Source: Andalucia godoyi
Taxonomy: Eukaryota; Discoba; Jakobea; Jakobida; Andaluciidae
NCBI GenBank assembly: GCA_009859145.1
Contig: VRVR01000018.1
Coordinates: 303,923-367,922 of the forward strand
Direction of reading: 5' to 3'
DNA length: 64,000 nucleotides
Both the position numbers and the translations under genes were made by a program. Shown piece by piece: positions 58,158 through 64,000 of the stretch. A model generated the notes under the pieces. That model was not told the origin of the DNA. It saw only the letters and a list, made by a program, of their open reading frames with translations, and did no database searches. Each line of letters begins with the position of its first letter. Position 1 is the first letter of the stretch.

Positions 58158-58915
58158 AGCACACGCCATTGCCAATCAACAATCAATACAATATCCGCTC
58201 GACTGAAAACAGAGAATGAAGGATCGAGAGAGAGAATGAACAAGGGGATTAAAAATGCGGAATGGCTCAAATGAAACTCGTTGAAATCCCTAGTTTCCTG
58301 GTTCCCAAAGTCCAAACGGTTTCTAATGAATGCATTAATTAATCCATTCGAGAGCTCTGACGAAAGAACAAGTTGTTTCTGTTTTGGGGTGCGGACACCC
58401 ACGAATGTCCCACTCAAAAAGAGAAACTCGTGTGATGCGCTGATGCGGATTGTAAAAGTCACTTTACGCCAAATAATCTGTTTTTGATGCACAGCATGCG
58501 AGACAAATGTTTGGGAGAGGTTTTGGGTTGGAAGGTAATTCCCTAGAACAAACCCACAACAACGCTCGAGTATGCTGGGGAATCGAGTTCCGTGAGCCGT
58601 CGTACATAACCAGTGAGTGTAACCGGAGGAGGCAAAAAAAAAAAAAGAGAGAAACTTCGGCCGCACGCGGGGTTTGGAGACAGTGAATGTTTGAGAAAGC
58701 CGACTTTCGCGTGACAAACGAGAATCTTCTATTGAGAATATATCTCATTATGTTTGTTTATTTATTTTATTTTTTGTTATTGCTATCATCATTATCATTA
58801 CCACTGGCATTATCACTGATATTTACATTCATATTGTTGTTGTTATTGCTATTGCTGTGTGTGGATCGGTCTGGGTGTTCGATTTCTGAAAGGCGAGCTG
58901 TGTGTTCCTCGGCGA
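57766..58915. promoter_or_regulatory. Bidirectional region between two large surface-protein genes
   Basis: This 1,150-bp divergent gap includes a (TG)n-(TC)n tract (58073-58157), A-rich and ATT-rich stretches near 58750-58860 and no convincing gene. It probably carries both promoters. Confidence 0.45.
58073..58157. repeat. Compound (TG)n(TC)n(TG)n microsatellite
   Basis: About 26 TG units are followed by about 12 TC units and a short TG run, between the two divergent surface-protein genes. Confidence 0.95.
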
Positions 58916-61900
58916 ATGATACCCAGTTTGGTTCTTTCCCTGGTGCTGGTGTTGCTTCTTCCTTCGGTGTCTCTTCTACTGGTGAGCGGCACGGAACCAA
59001 ATGTTGTCTTCGACGGGAAAATAGGATTGCTTCCTCGAGCGGTCGTGGAGCAGGTTTCTCGAGATGTGTTTGGACAGTCTCTGCAGCGAGTGGATGATTC
59101 TAGTTTCGTGCTGCAGGCGACTGTCGGAAACGCGAGTTGGTGGGCCGAACTGGAGCCGAGGCTGCAGCCAACGGTGTTTTTGATGTTGAAGGACAGTATT
59201 CTTGGCTTTGCTGGAGGCTTGATTTTCCAGTTCCAACGAGATTCGTTTGAAGATTCAACCGCATTTGCAGAGACAATGCCAGCAAACGAGGGAGTTGCAT
59301 TGATGAATGTTGCAGGCGATGTTGCAGGAGAGGCTCTTGATACGGAAGTGGAGCTCGCTGTATACAGACCTCAACCGAGGGAGACGTCTCTTGATCAAAT
59401 CATTGCCAGAAGCCAGCATTCACTGAGGCAACGCATGCGGAACCGAGTGCATTACAGCCACGAATTGCATCACGGGCACCGAATGCATCATAGACACACG
59501 CGGGAATTTGAAGTACAGAAACTTTTGCTTGCGAATGAAGGCGTCGACAAGACTGCTTCGGACGCTTTCAACGTTCGCTCGTATGCCCCAGACTGTGCAG
59601 TGCTTGCAGATTTATATTTGAGTACCAATGGATCCAACTGGCAGCCGATCAACTGGGGACAGTCTTTGCCCGAGGAGTTCTTGTCCTCGTGTTGCTCTCT
59701 GCCGCTCTACGGTTATGCATGTGATTCATCCGGAAGGGTTGCAGCTTTGGATTTAAGTGCGAATCAGCTGATAGGATCGATTCCACCGTCGCTCGGCAAC
59801 CTGTCGCATCTTCAATTCCTCGATTTGTTCTCCAACCAGTTGACCGGATCGATTCCAAGTTTGGGATTGCAGCTTCAATTCTTGATTCTGTCTTCGAACA
59901 GGCTGGAAGGGTCGATTCCGGAATCTCTTGGCAACCTAGTGCTGCTGCAGTACTTGGATCTGGACTCAAATGAACTGTCCGGGACGATACCTGACTCTCT
60001 TGGGAGACTAACGGAGCTCGTGTATTTGGATCTGGATTCCAACAACCTTGATGGTTCGATTCCGCCATCTCTGGGCAACCTCCGGAAGCTTCAGCAATTG
60101 TACCTCTTTTCAAACCAATTGACTGGGCCAATTCCGGATACATTTGGAAATCTAACACAGCTTCAAATTTTATATCTATTTTCCAACCAGTTGAGCGGTT
60201 CGATTCCCATATCCCTGGGCAACCTGCAAGAAATTCAGGAACTGTATCTCTTTTCAAACCAATTGACTGGATCAATTCCGGATACATTTGGAAATCTGAC
60301 ACAGCTTCAAGATTTGTACCTCTTCGCCAACCAGTTGACCGGCTCGATTCCAGCGTCTCTGGGAAATTTGACAATGCTGGAGGCTTTCCTGCTGAACAAC
60401 AACGAACTTTCTGGAGAACTGAGCTGCGGATCTCTGGGCCCAAGTTTGACGACCCTGAATCTGCAAGGAAATGCTCTCGTTGGACCCATCCCGTCATGTT
60501 TTTGTAGTCAGAATGGCTTGCAGTTCGCGTTTTTGGGTAACAACAATTTTACTTCGTTCCCTAACTGCTCGTTGTCCTCTGTAATTTTATTGGATCTTTC
60601 CAGCAACCGAATTTCGTCATTTCCTTTCTCCATGATATCCGGGTTCTCCGGGTTGGTTACTTTGGATCTAAGTTACAATCAGTTTACGGGAAAGTTCCCC
60701 TTGAATGTTTTCGTCGGTCGCTCAGCTCTTCGATCGCTCTCACTTGCGTACAATATGTTCGTTGACAATTTTCCATTGTACTTATGCAACTATGTTTCAG
60801 ACACTGGAATCGTCATGAACACTGAGTCAAAGCTGAAAACCATCGATCTTTCTGGAAACACAATTACTGGAGTTCCCGGAATCATGGACTACAGCAATGT
60901 CAATTGTGAAATCTGCAGCAATTTCTTGTATTACTCATTGACAACGCTGAACATGAGGGATACTAAAATGCCAGCGCTGTTCAGTCCGTTCTCGTACGAG
61001 GTGAACGGTACCAGTGTCTGTTCCATTCAGACGCTGTCATTCTTTGAGGTACTGCCATTCCTCAGTGGCCTGTCGGCTCTGGATGTCTCGTCGAACGATC
61101 TGGTCGTGGATCTTGATTTCGTGGTTGCCCTTCCTTTGTTATCGTCATTTGATATCAGAAAAAATCCGAATGCGCGTAAGTCATTGTTGTCGTACACAAA
61201 CCAGCAGCGATTCCTTTTCGATGCGAAGACCAATTATCCCTTCAGCACAAGCATGTCGTGTGTGCAATTCACAGTGGGTAAGCTGTCATTTGAAGCAGAT
61301 CCAGTGTTTTTTGACTATGAAAATTGTGTTTGTCGTCCTGGATTCTACGGCAAACCCCCGGGCTGCTTGCCTTGCTTTCCCAATGCCGATTGCTCGTTCC
61401 AAAGCGAATCTGATATTTCCTTCCGTAATCTTTCGATGGCATTCAGAGAAAGCGGCAACATTATTGCCCAACCTGGCTATTATGCATCTCCTTCTGTCAC
61501 ATTTGCAGAAATGATGAACAACCAGTCTTACCCAAAGTTGGTCGAAATCTGTTCGCACGCGGGAACGGATTTGACTCCGTGTCATGCCACGCGCTCCGGG
61601 GCGTGCAGATTGGGGTATGATGGACGACTGTGCTCCGCATGCTCCTCTGGCTATTTCCGAACTGGCGATCGCTGCGTGGAATGTCCAGACACTGTCGGGC
61701 TTGTTTTCTTTGCCATCTTTTTCTTCTTTGCTATTTTCTTACTGTTCGCGTGGTCGTTCTTTGTTGGTTCTTCATCTTCCGGTCTTGTCAAGGTACTTGT
61801 GTTCTTCTGGCAAGCACTGTTCTTCATTCGCACACCTATGTCCTCTGGATTGTATATTTTCACACATGGAACGTCGACAGCGACTGCGCTCTCTGTTGCT

Positions 61901-62782
61901 GGCCCAGAGTGTTTCTTCTCAACGTGGACGTATACTTCAAGTTACGTGGCGTCTGTCCTCTCTCCTTTCATTGTCGTGTTCATTGTCGTTTGCATCTGGA
62001 TTGTTGGAACTTTCAAAATGAAAGCGTCCGACGTCCAGCGCCGAAAGGCGTGGCTTGACCGATGTCGCCGATCGGCCATTTTCCTATTCCTACTTATGTT
62101 CATGTCCGCTATCTCTGCAGTCCTTTCGTCGCTGTCTTGTACCACTGATGCTGGTGACGGAAAGTCGTATCTGGTGTACTATCCCAACGAGAGATGTTCT
62201 CAAACGCTGCTGGCCGTCTCATCTTTTCTGCTCTTGCTGTACGCTCTTGTCATCCCTGGTGTGTTGTCTTTTCTTGTATGGCGCAGCGGAGTTCTCGCGA
62301 AGGATGCAAAATCCGATACACGAAGAATGTACGTATATTCACTGTTGTTTGGATCATATCTTCCAAATAGGAGATGGTGGGAACTCGTAGTAACGCTTCG
62401 ACGAATTTTATTTGTTGCTGCGTATGTTACGATTCCGCCTCTCTCGGAATACAGAACGATGTTGGTTGCAAGTGTGTTGGTGGGTGCAGCAACTGTTCAG
62501 GCAGTCGCAACCCCATACCTCCGCAAAGTTGAGAATTCGGTGGAAGTTGCGTCGCTTGGGATTCTCCTGGTCAATCTTGTATGTTCCGTTCAATCGCAAG
62601 TCCTTGCAGTGCGAGATGTTGACGGCGCAGGAACGATTGTGTTTCTCATGAACATTGGATTTTCCGCGATTCTGGTTGGGATGCTGCTGTCTCATTTCGG
62701 AAGACGGTGGCGGAAGCACATCAGCCTTGGAGGTGATGCGGTTCTTACCGAAAACCTGCTGGAGACGAATGGAGCACTGTAG
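58916..62782 (+). CDS. LRR receptor-like protein with Cys-rich linker and about nine membrane segments
   Basis: The 1,288-aa product has a signal peptide (MIPSLVLSLVLVLLLPSV), an N-terminal region (to ~240), a plant-type LRR array (about residues 270-660; units like LGNLSHLQFLDLFSNQLTGSIP, ~24 residues), a Cys-rich EGF/GCC2-like segment (CVCRPGFYGKPPGCLPC, CSSGYFRTGDRCVEC) and about nine hydrophobic segments from ~925 to the end. Tandem LRRs near nt 60100 and 60244 are almost identical with a 144-bp offset, a recent duplication. LRR ectodomains bind ligands; the multi-TM part resembles protist and algal receptors with ephrin-receptor-like Cys repeats. No kinase domain is present. Start ATG 58916 is used because the upstream frame begins at GTG. 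It shares its promoter region with the tail-fibre-like gene. Confidence 0.9.
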   Translation: MIPSLVLSLVLVLLLPSVSLLLVSGTEPNVVFDGKIGLLPRAVVEQVSRDVFGQSLQRVDDSSFVLQATVGNASWWAELEPRLQPTVFLMLKDSILGFAGGLIFQFQRDSFEDSTAFAETMPANEGVALMNVAGDVAGEALDTEVELAVYRPQPRETSLDQIIARSQHSLRQRMRNRVHYSHELHHGHRMHHRHTREFEVQKLLLANEGVDKTASDAFNVRSYAPDCAVLADLYLSTNGSNWQPINWGQSLPEEFLSSCCSLPLYGYACDSSGRVAALDLSANQLIGSIPPSLGNLSHLQFLDLFSNQLTGSIPSLGLQLQFLILSSNRLEGSIPESLGNLVLLQYLDLDSNELSGTIPDSLGRLTELVYLDLDSNNLDGSIPPSLGNLRKLQQLYLFSNQLTGPIPDTFGNLTQLQILYLFSNQLSGSIPISLGNLQEIQELYLFSNQLTGSIPDTFGNLTQLQDLYLFANQLTGSIPASLGNLTMLEAFLLNNNELSGELSCGSLGPSLTTLNLQGNALVGPIPSCFCSQNGLQFAFLGNNNFTSFPNCSLSSVILLDLSSNRISSFPFSMISGFSGLVTLDLSYNQFTGKFPLNVFVGRSALRSLSLAYNMFVDNFPLYLCNYVSDTGIVMNTESKLKTIDLSGNTITGVPGIMDYSNVNCEICSNFLYYSLTTLNMRDTKMPALFSPFSYEVNGTSVCSIQTLSFFEVLPFLSGLSALDVSSNDLVVDLDFVVALPLLSSFDIRKNPNARKSLLSYTNQQRFLFDAKTNYPFSTSMSCVQFTVGKLSFEADPVFFDYENCVCRPGFYGKPPGCLPCFPNADCSFQSESDISFRNLSMAFRESGNIIAQPGYYASPSVTFAEMMNNQSYPKLVEICSHAGTDLTPCHATRSGACRLGYDGRLCSACSSGYFRTGDRCVECPDTVGLVFFAIFFFFAIFLLFAWSFFVGSSSSGLVKVLVFFWQALFFIRTPMSSGLYIFTHGTSTATALSVAGPECFFSTWTYTSSYVASVLSPFIVVFIVVCIWIVGTFKMKASDVQRRKAWLDRCRRSAIFLFLLMFMSAISAVLSSLSCTTDAGDGKSYLVYYPNERCSQTLLAVSSFLLLLYALVIPGVLSFLVWRSGVLAKDAKSDTRRMYVYSLLFGSYLPNRRWWELVVTLRRILFVAAYVTIPPLSEYRTMLVASVLVGAATVQAVATPYLRKVENSVEVASLGILLVNLVCSVQSQVLAVRDVDGAGTIVFLMNIGFSAILVGMLLSHFGRRWRKHISLGGDAVLTENLLETNGAL

Positions 62783-63390
62783 CGATGAGTCTCTATCAGG
62801 TGCTAAATGGACAGTCGACAAATGCACAACAGCCCGCGCGCTGTACGGATTGAGCACTTTTAAAATTTCAAAATGCGATATCCTGTTAGCAAAGACGTCA
62901 CGCGCTATTAATGATGTTTTGCAGAGTTGTGGATTGCGCGAATGCTAATGCGTCGTAGCGCGGATCAGAAGCGTCCTATGCAGCTGCGGCGCAATTTCCC
63001 AACGCTCGCGTCCACATTCGCTGCTGTTGGGTAGTTCATGCACTCTCTGGAACGCATTTCTCCCCTTTGATGTCAGACGGTTTTTTGTGCCAGTGTTGTA
63101 CGTTATCATAGAATTGTTTCTTCTACTCCAATAAAATAGGGAGTCTGAAATCCGACGAATTCCAAGACTAGGGTTCGCCACGCGACGTCAAAGAAGCCGT
63201 GACGTCGCGTCATATTGACGTCAAATGCGACGGCCGAAAGCTCGCCCTTCCCGTCGTTCCATCATATGACGCTGACTACAGCAGGTGTCACTTCTGCATA
63301 TCCTGCCAAGAAACTGGCGGGAAAATGCACTTTTGCCGCCGCGCATCATGCCGCCGAAAGCACTCCCCCTTTTTGATTTCGTTCTGCATT

Positions 63391-63421
<31 letters not shown>

Positions 63422-63476
63422 CCCGTGCGTGTAACTTCTTTTTGTATCTCGCGTTGTTCATTTGTGTGACGTGCGA
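62783..63476. other. Gap before the transposase gene, with palindrome and TC repeat
   Basis: About 690 bp. At 63181-63209 a perfect palindrome (CGCGACGTCA with TGACGTCGCG) is part of a cluster of GACGTCA motifs (also about 62894 and 63217), and a (TC)n run lies at 63391-63416. A sequence starting TAGGGTTCGCC near 63170 could be a transposon end. No other gene is seen. Confidence 0.5.
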
Positions 63477-64000
63477 ATGGGGGGCAGTCTTGGTATCAAG
63501 GATAAATGGTTCAGTGAAAAACGCCCAAAGGTAACGAAGGGAGGAAAGCCTTCTTCCGAGTTCAAATGCTGCAAATGTGATGAATGGGTTTCCAATCATC
63601 CAGAGCGTATGTACAATCACGTCTTCGTGCACTGTAAGAACGTGACTGAGACGGACCGCGATATGTTATTGACGTCTTTGCCGGTGGGCGAAGTTGAGAA
63701 CTGGGCCCCGATGCGATTTCGCAAGCGTGCTCGGGCGGCGTCGAGCACTGAGGATTTTTCTGGCAACAGGAGCCAACTGGAAGACATGTTTGAACAAGCC
63801 GAGGTCAAAAAGACAATGTTGGATCGTTCGCTGTGCGATGCTTTGGTGTCTGCAAACATCCCGTTCCATGTTTTGGAGAACATCAAGATCCAGGCGTTTT
63901 TGTCTCACTTGGGGTACACGGCGCCTTCGCCATCAACTGTGCATCGCCGTATTCTACCAGAGACTGTTTGCCTCGCTCGCCATAAAATCGTTGAAAAAAT
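63169..64000 (+). mobile_element. Probable left part of a hAT-type DNA transposon
   Basis: The transposase frame, the preceding palindromic GACGTC motifs and a TAGGGTTCGCC-like start at about 63170 are what the left end of a hAT element would show. The terminal inverted repeat and target-site duplication cannot be verified because the other end is outside the window. Confidence 0.45.
63477..64000 (+). CDS. BED-finger hAT-family transposase, 5' part only (runs off right edge)
   Basis: From ATG 63477 a frame runs open to the edge of the window (174 codons). It begins MGGSLGIKDKWFSEKRPK and has a BED-like zinc finger (CCKCDEWVSNHPERMYNH, then HCKN at residues ~33-58). A linker rich in Arg/Ser/Glu follows, then the hAT N-terminal hallmark (ALVSANIPFHVLENIKIQ, then a LGYTAPSPSTVHRRIL stretch). 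hAT transposases move DNA by cut-and-paste; the catalytic DDE part and the 3' end are outside the window. The gene could be an active element, a decayed copy or a domesticated gene. The preceding palindromic sequences may be the subterminal region of the element. Confidence 0.72.
   Translation, partial: MGGSLGIKDKWFSEKRPKVTKGGKPSSEFKCCKCDEWVSNHPERMYNHVFVHCKNVTETDRDMLLTSLPVGEVENWAPMRFRKRARAASSTEDFSGNRSQLEDMFEQAEVKKTMLDRSLCDALVSANIPFHVLENIKIQAFLSHLGYTAPSPSTVHRRILPETVCLARHKIVEK

Noticed and set aside
57920-58717. 265-codon minus-strand frame
   Set aside because: Crosses the TG/TC microsatellite (Thr-His repeats) and has no domain.
62945-63181. 78-codon minus-strand frame
   Set aside because: No domain, no leader and next to transposon-like sequence; treated as non-coding.

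Overview
The window is nuclear DNA of a unicellular eukaryote (a protist) with a compact genome. The case rests on eukaryote-only genes (cytosolic PheRS alpha, RAD6-type E2, SBDS, eL8, ATG101, NAA40, a Josephin deubiquitinase, a SPRING-like protein), two convincing spliceosomal introns, polymerase III-type tRNA genes, no operons, and simple-sequence repeats between genes. About 24 genes in 64 kb, mostly single-exon, make it gene-dense. TAA, TAG and TGA all terminate conserved genes, so the standard code applies. Several start codons follow long pyrimidine-rich leaders. I cannot name the species from the sequence; animal-like receptor architectures (polycystin-1-like REJ/GPS, LCCL, TIG arrays) beside a plant-style LRR receptor point to a free-living heterotrophic protist, which is inference.

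Left part (1-26 kb): a huge polycystin-1-like receptor running in from the left edge; SBDS with a long charged tail; a small spliced ER membrane protein; a fusion of a degenerate TatD domain to a Yvh1/DUSP12-type zinc domain; tRNA-Gln(CTG) copy A; the histone N-acetyltransferase NAA40; an ambiguous locus; PheRS alpha; a RAD6-type E2; and a secreted protein with 13 TIG-like repeats in an alternating two-type pattern.

Middle part (26-42 kb): an unrecognised 404-aa protein; a tiny LCCL-domain protein with an acylation-type N-terminus, next to a cyclic-nucleotide phosphodiesterase with an acylation-type N-terminus; a SPRING-like protein; tRNA-Gln copy B on the other strand with copied flanks; a ~540-bp dispersed repeat; a cyclase-family protein with changed active-site residues; eL8 with an intron directly after its ATG; a Josephin-UBX protein; a hypothetical protein; a choline dehydrogenase-like GMC oxidoreductase; and ATG101.

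Right part (42-64 kb): a helical hypothetical protein; PA2G4/EBP1; the second dispersed-repeat copy; a PH-TPR protein; an ASCC2-like CUE protein; a divergent pair of large surface genes (a type II membrane protein with phage-tail-fibre-like motifs, and an LRR multi-TM receptor); and the 5' part of a BED/hAT transposase running off the right edge.

The strongest candidates for something undescribed are the TatD-pseudoenzyme/Yvh1-zinc fusion, which lies 1.5 kb from SBDS (both domains have links to late 60S maturation), the acylated LCCL mini-protein beside an acylated phosphodiesterase, the tail-fibre-like surface protein, and the duplicated ~540-bp element, one copy of which starts about 100 bp from a duplicated tRNA gene.
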